Part shown: piece after piece, positions 17,344 through 26,962 of the stretch
How positions within the stretch are numbered: the first letter of the stretch is position 1
How the letters are laid out: each line of letters starts with the position of its first letter
Origin: Thiosymbion sp942492625
GTDB lineage: Bacteria > Pseudomonadota > Gammaproteobacteria > Chromatiales > Chromatiaceae
Direction: 5' to 3'
NCBI GenBank assembly: GCA_942492625.1
Contig: CALOFM010000022.1
Coordinates: 1-64,000 of the forward strand
Length of the DNA: 64,000 nucleotides
The notes under the pieces: model-generated
The model's input: only the letters and a program-made list of their open reading frames with translations
The model's database searches: none
What the model was told of the DNA's origin: nothing
Translations under genes and position numbers: made by a program

Positions 17344-18167
17344 TTGGCGAGCGAACCGAGGGTGTGGGCGGATATCGACAGGACGTGGCTTCAGGACTAC
17401 TTAAAGAAGCACGACTTGGCGAGCGAGTTTGACCTTGACGATGTGCTGATCGGATCTCAGGTGTCCTGGATCCTCGGCGCAAATGAATGGGCGAAGCTCC
17501 GCGATGCCTGGCGGGAAGAGCAGCAGGGTACCGGTATCGTAACCGACAGGGTACAAGCACCGGCGGCTGAAGAGCTGCCAGCGACCACGGAAACGCTGTT
17601 GGAATCGGCTGATGCGGGACTGATCGAAGAGGACGAACAGGCGGCGCAGGCCGGGAGCGAAGCGCCGGAGAAAAACAGGCGGCGCAGGCCGGGAGCGAAG
17701 CGCCGGAGAAAACCACGGAGCCGGCCGCCGAGTTGGGCGTCGCGGCGACGGAGACTGACAATCGGCCAGAGGAATCCCAACGAATGCAGGAGCTGGCGCA
17801 GAAAGCGCTGAGCGATTGGGGTGCCTTCAAAGAACTGTTTCTAAGCTGCCCGGAGGTTCAAGGCGCAGTAGGCGCGTGGGAGTCTATTGCCGACAGCCCT
17901 TTCGACATGCTGACGCAGGCGCAGGAGCTGATTCGGAGGCAGGAGGCCGAAGCGAAAGGGCGCAAAGATCAATTGGAGCGAGAGGGCGAGGGCGAGGTAA
18001 ACAGAGCGCGGAACATCATCGCCGGTTACTACAGCTACTGCGGAAAACATCGGCTCGTACCGTCGATGGAGCATTTGCTCGTCTTCATACCCGTGTTGCG
18101 TTCTGAATTCTCGCCAGACGCGGTGAAGGAAGCCTGGAGACAGGAGGCGGAGCGCCGGGGACATTAA
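17344..18167 (+). pseudogene. Hypothetical gene split by a 38-bp tandem duplication
   Basis: Start TTG 17344, with an AGGAGAG about six bases upstream. The first frame gives VWADIDRTWLQDYLKKHDLA and a Glu/Ala-rich linker, then becomes Arg-rich nonsense and stops at 17811. The second part (about 17720-18167) reads GVAATETDNRPEESQRMQEL and a coiled-coil-like C-terminus. Removing one of the two 38-bp copies at 17638-17713 joins them into one frame of 261 residues: 824 minus 38 is 786, divisible by three. No domain is recognised. It is either inactivated or switched by loss and gain of one repeat unit. Confidence 0.8.
17638..17713. repeat. Tandem direct repeat, 2 x 38 bp
   Basis: Copy 1 is 17638-17675 and copy 2 is 17676-17713. 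They differ only in the last base. Each begins CAGGCGGCGCAGGCCGGGAG. Since 38 is not a multiple of three, the extra copy shifts the reading frame of the gene that contains it. Confidence 0.95.
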
Positions 18168-18334
18168 CAAGGGTTGAAGGATATCCAGGGGCCCAAGGGG
18201 GCAGTGAGGTGACAGATTCTTGGAAGCTCCCGACGAGCTCCTGTTGGGAACAACGTCAAAGGTACACAAGCTCGGCGCGTAGGCAGCGACGGCCTCGGTA
18301 ACCCCTTCCAACCGTTCCTGTCGATAATCCCGTC

Positions 18335-20754
18335 ATGGACGACCGCCTTGAAGAGCTCTTAGACCGCTGCCTGCTGTTGGACCTGGAGACGGGGTGGGAC
18401 GGGGCCATCCATAAGCTCGGGGCCATCCGGCGCGGCTCCATTTTTTCGCGGCAGGGACGGTTTGAGCAGCAAGCCGCCCTCGCCCTGCTGCAGCGTTTTT
18501 GGTCGGAAAGGACCTGCGCGAGCGTCTGCAAGCCCCTGGCCCTGCAGCACTTGGCTAATCCCGCCCTGCGCCCGATCGCCGCGTACACTACCGCTTGGCT
18601 CCAAGTCGCAGGCGCGCGGGCCCAGCTGAAACGCTGGTTTGGATTCAAGAGCTTTCGCCCCCTGCCCGCCACCGCCGACGGCCACAGCCTGCAGGAGGCG
18701 GTGGTAGCCCGGGGCATGGGGGACCAATCACCTGCGCATCGGCTTCGACGCCGGCGACCGCAACACCGGCACCCGGGTACGGGTCGCTGTAGCCTGGCTG
18801 GAGCGTTCCGGCCTGGTGGAGCGCAACGAGAACCGCACCCGTATCTTTCAGGGCCGCCCCGCGGTGACCAGCCTGGACGAGGCGCGGCGCAAGACCGCCC
18901 CCCTGCGGCTCTCGGCAGCCCAGCAGGAGCGCTGGCTGGCGGTGCTGGCGGAGCTGATGAACGGCGACCCCGACGATGGCTTCACCGCCGACGACCTGGC
19001 CCGGCTGCCGGCCTTCAAGCGCGTCGAGTCGGAGCAGGCCGTCTGGGACAGCGGCGAGACGGCCGGACAGCGGGTGCTCCGCACCCTGCACGACATGGCC
19101 GGGGCCGGGCTGCTGCATCAGGGCCCCCAGCTCAGCGCCTTCCTGCGGCACAAGGTGTCGAGCCCCTCGTATCTGGTCCTGCAGCGGGTGTGCGAGCTGG
19201 AGCGGACCATGCTCGAGGCCCTGCGCGAGCAGGCCCCGGATCTGGAGACCGGCGAGTGGGCGCAGCTCTCGCTGCGTCGGCTCAACCAGCACTTGCTCGA
19301 TCAAGCGATGGAATCCAATCCGGAGTTGCTGCGGCGGTTGCTGGGGAGCCTGGCCCGCGACGGCCGCGGCCTGGCCGGCGATCGGGGCAGCCTGGAGCTG
19401 CGCCAGGGCGGGCTCGATCACTACAGCATCAAGCTGCACCGTGACTGGCGGACCCTGTCGGCTACGGCGGAGCGCCGCCAAGCGGTGGCCCAGGCGGTGT
19501 TGGAGGTCCTGCTCTCCAAAGTGCCCGCAGACGCGCCCGCAAACGCCGAGCTCCTGGTGAGCTTCGGCACCGATGAGCTTACCCGCGCACTCGCCGCCGA
19601 TATGGCGCTGGCAGGCAGCGTCCGAGATCCGCTGGCCGCGGTGGACCGGGGGCTCATGTTCCTGCACGAGCAGGGCGCCCTGGTACTGCAAAGGGGACTG
19701 GCCGTCTTCCGCCAGGCCATGACGCTACGGGTGCTGCCCGAGGCCCGCGGCAAGCGTTATACCAAGGCGCAGCACCAGCCCCTGGCCCAGCACTACGGGG
19801 AACGCATCTTCCAGATCCACGTCATGGCCGAGTACGCACGCCTCGGCGCCGAGAAGATCCGCCAGGCCCTTACGCTGGTGACCGCCTACTTCACCCTGGA
19901 CAAGCGCAGCTTCGTCGCGCGCTTCTTCCCGGATCGGCGCGAGATCCTGGAGCGGGCCACCACAACCGAGTCCTTTCGGGGCATCGTCGAGTCCCTCGGC
20001 AATCCGGAGCAGACCGAGATCGTCGCCACGCCCCAGGAGGGTAACCGGCTGTTGCTCGCCGGCCCAGGCTCGGGCAAGACGCGGGTGGTGGTCCACCGCT
20101 GCGCCTATCTGCTTCGGGTCAGGCGGGTGGACCCACGCGGCATCCTGGTGCTCTGCTTCAACCGCAATGCCGCCTTGGAGCTGCGCCGCCGCCTGCGTGC
20201 GCTGGGAGACGCCGGATCCACTTGCCCGTGGACGCGTGCTGGTGCTCGATGCCGCGGACCCGGGACTCCAGGCCGCCGCCCTGGTCGCGCGTATCCGGCA
20301 GCTGCGGGAGCTCGGGGGCGGGGCTTGGTCCGACTTCGCCCTACTCGCCCGGACCCGCGGCGTGCTGGAGCCGATCCGCGCCCTGTGCGAGTCCGAGCGC
20401 ATCCCGGTGGCCTGGCGCGAAGACCTGCCGCCCCTGCACCGCGTCAGGGAGATCGCCGACTTCCTCGATCGGCTGCGTTCAATGGGGCAAGAGCCATACA
20501 TGGCAGAGTCGCTCGGGTCGCTGTTGCCGGAGCACGTCGGCCCCTGGAGAAGACTTCTCGAGCGACTGACGCTCGCTTGGGCGGACGAGGCAGGAGTGGC
20601 CGAGGTCCCGGCTTGCCGCATCCTGGAGTTTTGCTACGAGACCCTGGCCTCGCTGCGCCGCTCCCGCGAAGACGGCGACCCGAGCTATCGGGATGGCTAT
20701 CGTTCGCAGACCTGGGAGGTGCCCCTGGTAGAGATCGTCTGGCGCGGGGAGTGA
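18335..20754 (+). pseudogene. Eroded exonuclease-RecQ-UvrD fusion helicase
   Basis: Remains of a very large helicase of the RecQ-UvrD fusion type. The first ~130 codons carry an N-terminal exonuclease-like start (MDDRLEELLDRCLLLDLETG, with DLETG as the DnaQ-type ExoI motif) up to GHSLQEAVVARGMGDQS. There the RecQ core with its GGGKS motif should begin. Instead, after a shift near 18722, the frame resumes in a RecQ C-terminal region (HLRIGFDAGDRNTG). The UvrD half starts with Walker A GPGSGKT (bases 20061-20081) and CFNRNAALELRRRLRAL. It then loses motifs II-IV and resumes in a new frame at about 20220 (LARGRVLVLDAADPG, FALLARTRG). The C-terminal motifs are also missing. At least two internal losses and two frameshifts; not functional as a helicase. 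Confidence 0.8.
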
Positions 20755-20918
20755 CTCGTACGCCGCGGCACGAGTTAGCCTGAGTACCGTAGCGCGGAAT
20801 TTGCGAGCAGACGTGGGGCGAACTTCAGTCCAACGCCCGGTCGGTACCCTGTCGGGCTAGAGCCCGGCCCACCTGAGTATTCATGGCGGATCATGAGGCA
20901 GGTTGCTAAACCCGCGTA

Positions 20919-21518
20919 TCAGGCAGGACGGCTGCGGACCATGGACGGGCGTTGGGAAAAGCCCTCGAACCAGTCCCTCAACACCGGATGTCCGGCTCTC
21001 CAGTCGAGCCGCGGCAGCCGAAAATCCAGGTAGCCCAGGGCGCAAGCCGCCGCGACCTGGCCGAGGCTCAGAGATCCTCCCGACACCGACAGCCCGGACT
21101 CCAGGAGGGGGACGCCTCGCAAGATGGCATCGGCACGGGCGGACATCGCCTCCGGGCTGCGTTGTGCTTCCGGGCGCCGTGCCTCCATGACGTTCAGATA
21201 GGCGTCGTCGAGCACGCCGTCGGCCAGGGCTTGGGCGCGGAGCACGGCCCAGCGCTCGGGCCCCTGCGCGGGAACCAGCTTCGGGGCCTCTGTCTGCTCG
21301 TCCAACCACTCGCAGATGACCGGGCTGTCGAACAGCGCGGAGCCGTCCTCCAGGACCAGGGTCGGCACTTTGCTCAAGGGATTGGCGGCCAAAAGCTGCG
21401 CATCGACCTGGTGGGGATTACATTCGACCAGCTCGATGCGGTCGCCGAGTCCCTTCTCCAGGGCCGTGACCAGTACCTTGCGTGCGTAGGGGGAGGTGGG
21501 GCTGTAGAAGAGCTTCAT
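20919..21518 (-). CDS. Glutathione S-transferase family protein
   Basis: A 199-residue cytosolic GST. I start at ATG 21518 (MKLFYSPTSPYARKVLV), where the thioredoxin-like domain begins; SPTSPYARK is the active-site region with candidate catalytic Ser residues. NPLSKVPTLVLEDG and LFDSPVICEWLDE are the glutathione-binding stretches, and the C-terminal domain is all-helical. It probably conjugates or reduces electrophiles; the substrate is unknown. The open frame upstream of this start (to 21608) is not conserved. Confidence 0.9.
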   Translation of the reverse strand: MKLFYSPTSPYARKVLVTALEKGLGDRIELVECNPHQVDAQLLAANPLSKVPTLVLEDGSALFDSPVICEWLDEQTEAPKLVPAQGPERWAVLRAQALADGVLDDAYLNVMEARRPEAQRSPEAMSARADAILRGVPLLESGLSVSGGSLSLGQVAAACALGYLDFRLPRLDWRAGHPVLRDWFEGFSQRPSMVRSRPA

Positions 21519-21703
21519 GGCGGGTCTAAGGCGGTTGCCGGAAAACAATGTATCAGATTGCGAAGGATTCTCGTTCCTCTTCAAGGAGCGCCAGAAGGAG
21601 CATAGCACCGCTAGGTGACTACTGGCGCGACACCGAAGACGGGCGAGAAGACGAGCAAGATGGTACGTTCTTTGACAGAAATCGCCTAAGTACCTGTCCG
21701 AAG

Positions 21704-21991
21704 CTACTGGAGCAAGACAGGCGCGGGAACGGCCGACCCACCACCGTCGCCGTCACTGGTGCCGGTCATGACCAGCACGGAGGCGGTGGTACCGACCCGC
21801 AGCTCGACCGCATCGGGCACCTTCTCCAGATGGACTCGCACCGGCACCCGCTGGGCAAGGCGGATCCACTCGAACGCGGGGCTGATGCTGGGCAGCAGGT
21901 CCTCGCCCGTGCTGCCGTCCTGCTGAGCGATTCCCCAGCCGATGCTGTCCACGACTCCCGTCAGTCGCGAACGATGCGGTACGTTCCTCAC
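21704..21991 (-). pseudogene. C-terminal remnant of HlyD-family efflux adaptor
   Basis: About 95 codons that read the last beta-barrel part of a membrane fusion protein: GVVDSIGWGIAQQDGSTGED, FEWIRLAQRVPVRVHL and VELRVGTTASVLVMTG. A normal member has about 300 residues, with a membrane anchor and lipoyl/coiled-coil hairpin upstream. Those are absent, and the fragment begins only 13 bases after the stop of the damaged FUSC gene. I infer a deletion of the first ~200 codons. Such adaptors pair with FUSC pumps to export aromatic acids (AaeA/AaeB type). Confidence 0.78.
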
Positions 21992-22004
21992 CGCATCCTA
22001 CGAC

Positions 22005-23682
22005 TTAAAACCGCGGCTCCCGCCACGGGACCCATTCGATCCCCTCCGCGGTTCCGGCATACTCGATCGCCGCTTCCGACAGGCCCCGGTAGGCACCGAG
22101 CAAGCGGTAGAAATTCTCGCCGTCGCGATCACTAAGCTCACCCTCCGCAGCCTTGTTGAGGGTCTCCTCGATGCGCGCTTCCAGGTGCGCAAGTCTTGCG
22201 GTCAGCCGCTCGCGGAACGCATCGGTGGGCCCCACGGCTTGGTTTCGGGACATACCCTTAAATGCCTCCTGCACCTTCAGGCGCCAGGCACGGACGTCCT
22301 TCAGCAGCTCGCGCACCAGCAGCTGCGAAAGAAGCGCCCGCGCTGGCGCAGGAATGCCTTCTCGGGCCGCGCTGAGAATGGAATGTTGGCCGTCAGGGCG
22401 AGGATCGCGAAGAGCAGCACGAACATCAGCGTCGTATCGGCAACCGAGAGGAAATTATAGGACTGCTCGCTGGAGATGCCGGCGATGGTCGCAAACATGG
22501 CCAGCCCAAACGCGCGACCCAGTCCTTGCCGCGGGGATGCGTACAGATAACAGATAACGAAGGTCGCGAGGAAGACCATCGGTCCCAGGCCGACGAAGCT
22601 CGACAGCTGCGGCATGACGAAGATGTACAAGACACTCGCGAAGGCGATGCCGGTGGCGGCCGGCTTGAACAACGTGGATACCGGCATCTGGGGCATGTAG
22701 GCCAGGGCCATACCGATCGAGCCCGTCGCCATGACAATGCCTGCCCCTCCGGGCACCTCGACGTAGATCCAACCGACATAGACCAACCAGAGGCTGGCCA
22801 TGGCCCTGATTGTGGCTGCGATACGGTCGGGGTCGAACACAAAGCCCGACACCGAACCAAACCCCGGAGCGTCCGCCGCACGGGGCTGCGGGCTCGATAT
22901 CCCGAACCCCTTGATGTCGGCAAGCGACTCGAACAGGGAGCGGGTGATCTCATCGAGGCGTTGCACCCGCGCCCGCGTGACCGCCAGCGCCGCCTTCTGG
23001 AAGTGAGACAGTGCACGCTCGGAGCCCTCGTCCAACGGCAAGTCGACGACCCGCGGGGTGCCCTCCGGAAGCTTGCCGTCGAGCATGCGCGCGACCTGCC
23101 CGAAGCGGCGGTCCAGCTCCTCGCCGAGGGCCTCCAGGGTCGGAAGCAGACGCTCAAGATCGAGCTCCTCGACCTCGGCAAAGCTCTCGCGCCAGCGCTC
23201 CAGGGTTTCCATCAACTCGGCCGATCGGCGTTGGACCTGCTGCCTTTGCCTGCGCACCTCCCACGCTTGGTAGCTGTCCGTCCGAGCCGCCGCCAGGGCC
23301 TTACCAAACCGGTTAAACCGCTGCACCTCCTAATTCCGCAAGCTGTGCTGTCCTCCGCCGTCTCCCGGCCGGCGAGCAGCTTGCGATAGTGGCGGTAGGG
23401 TGCAGTAGCCGACCCAGGCGGACAGGGCCACCATGAACCACCCACGCTCCTGCGCAAACAATGCGATGATCGTCAGCGAGACCACAAAGGCGACCAAGGT
23501 CCCCAACATGCGCAGGGCGCCCTTGTTCAGGGACTGCCCCACCGTGGAGAGGCTGATGAAGGCCACCGCGAAACCCGCCCAAACGGGGGCCGGTCCCGAT
23601 CCATCGACACGGCGATGCCGTAGGCTATGGTCATCGCCAGTGCCGTCTTGATCGATTCTTTTAATCTCAGGGTCGGGGTCAT
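22005..23682 (-). pseudogene. FUSC-family aromatic acid exporter, frameshifted and internally deleted
   Basis: An inner-membrane pump gene of the fusaric acid resistance / AaeB type. It starts MTPTLRLKESIKTALAMTIA at 23682, shifts near 23595 (C run), continues VWAGFAVAFISLSTVGQSLN and ends its first membrane block at WVGYCT. It then jumps to a cytoplasmic region (YRHYRKLLAG) with ~100 residues missing. A further shift precedes QRFNRFGKALAAARTDSYQ. The second membrane block (MASLWLVYVGWIYVE, TGSIGMALAYMPQMP) is intact, and another shift near 22320 separates the C-terminal tail, which ends at 22005. With the HlyD remnant downstream it is a dead two-gene efflux operon. Confidence 0.8.
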
Positions 23683-23807
23683 CGCCGGTTCTCTTCGGGC
23701 GCGGGGATCGGGGATCTGCACTCAAACGCCCCCCCCTCGAAAAACCTGGGGCGGGTTTTCCTAGGGGCTCAGTTGGTGCCGGATATGCCGGAAAAAGAAA
23801 CGAACCG

Positions 23808-24567
23808 TCATCCGTCCGCGAGTAGCTGCTTTAGCCGATCAGCCTTGAAGAACCGGCTGATGGTCAGGCCCTGGACGATGATGGAGAAGGCCACCACGCC
23901 ATAGGTCATGTGCAGGATCATGTCCTTCTCCGGGCCGTCCGGCAGTGACATGGCCATGGCAACCGCAAGCCCCCCGCGCAGGCCGCCCCAGGTGAGCAGG
24001 TTGGCCGGGCCGAGACGGGTCCGCCTTCAGCGCCCCGACCAGCGCGAGTCCATTCAATGAGAGGTAGACACTGATCCGGCGCGCGACGAGACTCACGATG
24101 ATCGCGATGGTTGCGGTCGGAAGCAGGTTCGATGCGGGTACGAGCGCGATATGCAGGCCGATGACCACGAAAAGCAAGGCGGTTGTCCAACCGACCAAAA
24201 GGATGCCGTCCAGCGCCTCGATCCCGCTCAGGAGGCGCCAGTCGTGATCCAGCAGGGTGATGTCACCATAACCCAGGGTGGTGAAGGTGACCACCGAGAA
24301 GTAGGCCGCCTTCTCGAAGGTGTCCAGGTGATCGCCAGGTAAAACCACCAGGTATGCCAGTGCCCAGAGGACGACCTCAACCAGATGGAGCATCATCAGG
24401 ACGACCGCGGTCGAAGTCACCGCGGGCAGCGCCTTCCCTGCTTTGAAGAAACCGTCAGGACTGGAAAACCGACGCGACAGGTACTGAACCCAGTAAGTCG
24501 TACCAACGGCGTGAATCGCCACTGCGGCGGCGACAAGGGAAGCGGCAGTCAGCACGAGAATAAGCAT
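23808..24567 (-). pseudogene. Chimera: K+ channel pore joined to the end of a CPA1-type Na+/H+ antiporter
   Basis: The first ~130 codons encode a two-helix potassium channel with pore filter TTLGYGD and the following helix GILLVGWTTALLFVVI. The frame then passes without a break into the last helices of a sodium/proton antiporter (SNLLPTATIAIIVSLVARRI). After a one-base shift near 24010 it continues LLTWGGLRGGLAVAMAMSLP and GVVAFSIIVQGLTISRFF to TGA at 23810-23808. TWGGLRGG is the CPA1 signature. The join lies in LLFVVIGL, a hydrophobic string both families share, so deletion between two neighbouring genes is the simplest origin. Neither parent could work as such. Confidence 0.72.
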
Positions 24568-24708
24568 GTTCCGGGCCTCAGTCTGTCACGAATCTGCTAG
24601 GGGATGTCCGAACCCGTCGCCGAAGTCGAGCAACAGAGAGATACCTGCAGGTCCGTTTCGGCCAGGGCTCGGGGCGCACTGGGCTTCTCATTGAACCGCG
24701 CCTGGAAA

Positions 24709-26163
24709 TCAAAGCACCGGACCGAGCATCGCGATGGCGTTGTTCCAGAGCCGGCGTCGCCAGGTCCAGCCCTCGACCATCTCGGCGGTAACGGGACGGG
24801 AATTGGCGATGTAGCTGTCCTGGCGTCGGCGCAGGTCGGCGGTCAGGGCCGCATCGTAGAACAGGATGTTGTTCTCGTAGTTCAGCTCGAAGCTGCGCCG
24901 GTCCATGTTGGCGGAGCCGATCAGGGTCACTTCCCCGTCCAGGGTCAGGGACTTGGTGTGCAACAGCCCACCCCGGTATTCGAAGATGCGGACCCCGGCT
25001 TCCAGCAGGTCAGGGTAGTAGCTGCGGCTGGCCGCAGCGACGATCCAGCTGTCGTTCCGGGCGGGGAAGACGATGGTCGTCGCCACACCGCGGCGCGCGC
25101 TGGCGCCCAGGGCCGCCTGCATCGGATCGTCGGGGACATAGTAGGGCGTCGTTATGGTCAGCTCGCGGCGGGCGCTGTAGATCAAAGCCTCGAACATCTC
25201 CGGCATGGCGGAGTAGCGTACCGTGGGCCCGGTACCGATCACCTGCGCGGGCAATCCGGGCTCGGTCGCCGGGATCGTCCGCCGCAGCAGGTCGTCGATT
25301 TCATCGTCCACAAAGGCCATCCAATCGCTGAGGAACAGGTGCTGGTTCTGACGCGCGATCGGTCCCTCGAAGCGCATCATGGCGTCCACCCAGGGCGCAT
25401 ACTTAGCCTTGATGAGAAACTCCGGATCGGCGCAGTTCTGACTACCGCAATAGGTGATGCGATCGTCGATGACGACGATCTTGCGGTGGTTGCGCAGATC
25501 GATGCGGCCCGTCAGCGCTCGCAGCAACGGATTGCCGATCGGCAGGGCACGGGCCAGGCGAACACCGGCGGTACGCATGGCCTGCCAGTGCTCGGAGTGG
25601 ATCATGATGCGCGAGCCCAGATCGTCGGCCATGGCACGGCAGGTGACGCCCCGGGCGGCGGCCCTCGTCAGGGCCTCGGCGACCTTGCAGCCGTTGTGGT
25701 CCGGCAGCCAGATGTAGAACAGCAGATGGACGTGATCCCGTGCGGTATCGATGTCCGCCACCATGGCGTCGATGGTCGCGTCGGAATCCTCGAGCAGGCG
25801 GCCGCTGTTGCCCCCGATGGGCTCGAAGCCGCTGATCGAGTGCCCGACCCTGAACAGGTGCGCATGGCGCTCCGCTATATTTGGCTTTAGGTTTTTCGCG
25901 TCCGCGCCTGCCGCGGCAGTCACATCGGGCAGCCGACCCAGGACCTCGCGCATCCGCCGGATGCGGAAACGCCCGATGCTCACTTCACCGAATAGGACGT
26001 AGGCAAGGATGCCCAGCACCGGCAGGGCGAGGATGACCACCACCCAGGCGATGCGCGAGGCGGGATCCCGATGCGGCCGCAGCAGCACCCGCACGACGAG
26101 CACGATTTGGATCAGAAGATGCAGCGCTAAAAAGATCACTGGTGTAACAGTTGGATCGTTCAC
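24709..26163 (-). CDS. cls: Cardiolipin synthase
   Basis: A 484-residue membrane enzyme joining two phosphatidylglycerols (or PG and PE) into cardiolipin. Two N-terminal helices (VIFLALHLLIQIVLVV and IAWVVVILALPVLGILAYVLF) are followed by two phospholipase D HKD motifs: HRKIVVIDDRITYCGSQN and HTKSLTLDGEVTLIGSANMD. Each has the HxKxxxxD pattern. Family length is normal. It is transcribed toward the damaged channel/antiporter gene and is the only intact gene of the 21.7-26.2 kb stretch. Confidence 0.96.
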   Translation of the reverse strand: MNDPTVTPVIFLALHLLIQIVLVVRVLLRPHRDPASRIAWVVVILALPVLGILAYVLFGEVSIGRFRIRRMREVLGRLPDVTAAAGADAKNLKPNIAERHAHLFRVGHSISGFEPIGGNSGRLLEDSDATIDAMVADIDTARDHVHLLFYIWLPDHNGCKVAEALTRAAARGVTCRAMADDLGSRIMIHSEHWQAMRTAGVRLARALPIGNPLLRALTGRIDLRNHRKIVVIDDRITYCGSQNCADPEFLIKAKYAPWVDAMMRFEGPIARQNQHLFLSDWMAFVDDEIDDLLRRTIPATEPGLPAQVIGTGPTVRYSAMPEMFEALIYSARRELTITTPYYVPDDPMQAALGASARRGVATTIVFPARNDSWIVAAASRSYYPDLLEAGVRIFEYRGGLLHTKSLTLDGEVTLIGSANMDRRSFELNYENNILFYDAALTADLRRRQDSYIANSRPVTAEMVEGWTWRRRLWNNAIAMLGPVL

Positions 26164-26298
26164 GGGTCCGGCGTTTCAAGCGCCCGGCGGAGCCATCGTG
26201 GTGAGTTGTTGAGGTTTATGCGCGACACTATGCATCATTGAAGCAACCCCTGCCTACCACTGCAACTTATTCATAGTAAACGATAACAGGAGCCATAA

Positions 26299-26934
26299 TT
26301 GGAATCGCTGAGTTACTGGATCGGTATGGCGGGAATTGCCGCCTTCGCTGTCACGGCGGTGCTCGTCGTGGCCCCCAAAGGTATCGATCTATTCAGTGCC
26401 ACCGTACTTGGCATTATCACGGCGGTCGGCGGCGGCACCATCAGAGACCTGATCCTGAATGTACCGGTCTTCTGGGCGGCCGACTTGAATTACCTATGGG
26501 CCGCCATCGGTGCAAGCGTGACGACCTTCTTTGCCGATTCGCTGTTCACTCGAAGAGAGATCTATCGTCTGATGCTGTATACGGATGGCCTCGGTGCTGC
26601 ATTGTTTGCCATTCAAGCAACGGACAAGGCCTGGGATCTGAATTTCGGTCGCCCCCTTGCCCCGATCATCCTGGGCATCGTCACGGCTATTGGAGGCGGC
26701 CTGATTCGCGATGTGCTGGCCGGACGCCACACCCTCTTGATGACACGCGAGCTCTATGCCACACCCGTGATGATCGGGTGCACGCTCTACATTTCGCTTC
26801 TGGCATTTCTTCCGCAACATCGGTCAGTCGGTGCGCTCGGTTGTGTCGCTCTCATTTTCGCACTGCGTGCCGCGGCGATCCGCTGGGATCTGACGGTGCC
26901 CGATTGGTTGATGACCAAGTTGAAAGGAGACTGA
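26299..26934 (+). CDS. TRIC-type cation channel family protein (YicG/UPF0126)
   Basis: A 211-residue protein with about seven helices arranged as two similar halves. The first contains ITAVGGGTIRDLILN and the second ITAIGGGLIRDVLAGR, the duplicated glycine-rich signature of prokaryotic TRIC channels. I use the TTG start at 26299, which follows AGGAG at 26288-26292 by a good distance; no ATG fits as well. Bacterial relatives form trimeric, K+-permeable channels. It converges on gadB with 28 bases between the stop codons. Confidence 0.9.
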   Translation: MESLSYWIGMAGIAAFAVTAVLVVAPKGIDLFSATVLGIITAVGGGTIRDLILNVPVFWAADLNYLWAAIGASVTTFFADSLFTRREIYRLMLYTDGLGAALFAIQATDKAWDLNFGRPLAPIILGIVTAIGGGLIRDVLAGRHTLLMTRELYATPVMIGCTLYISLLAFLPQHRSVGALGCVALIFALRAAAIRWDLTVPDWLMTKLKGD

Positions 26935-26962
26935 TGTTGAGCGCGCGAAGTGCATAGCCCCG

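Noticed and set aside
18645..19691. 348-codon minus-strand open frame
   Set aside because: Shadow of the RecQ-UvrD remnant; no independent start signal or motif.
23727..23765. Hairpin-like AAAACC...GGTTTT near the FUSC start
   Set aside because: Six-base stem with a weak loop and no clear gene to terminate; too weak to list.
24604..25890. 428-codon plus-strand open frame
   Set aside because: Antisense shadow of cls, rich in Gly, Gln, Arg and Val in a pattern typical of reversed GC-rich coding DNA.
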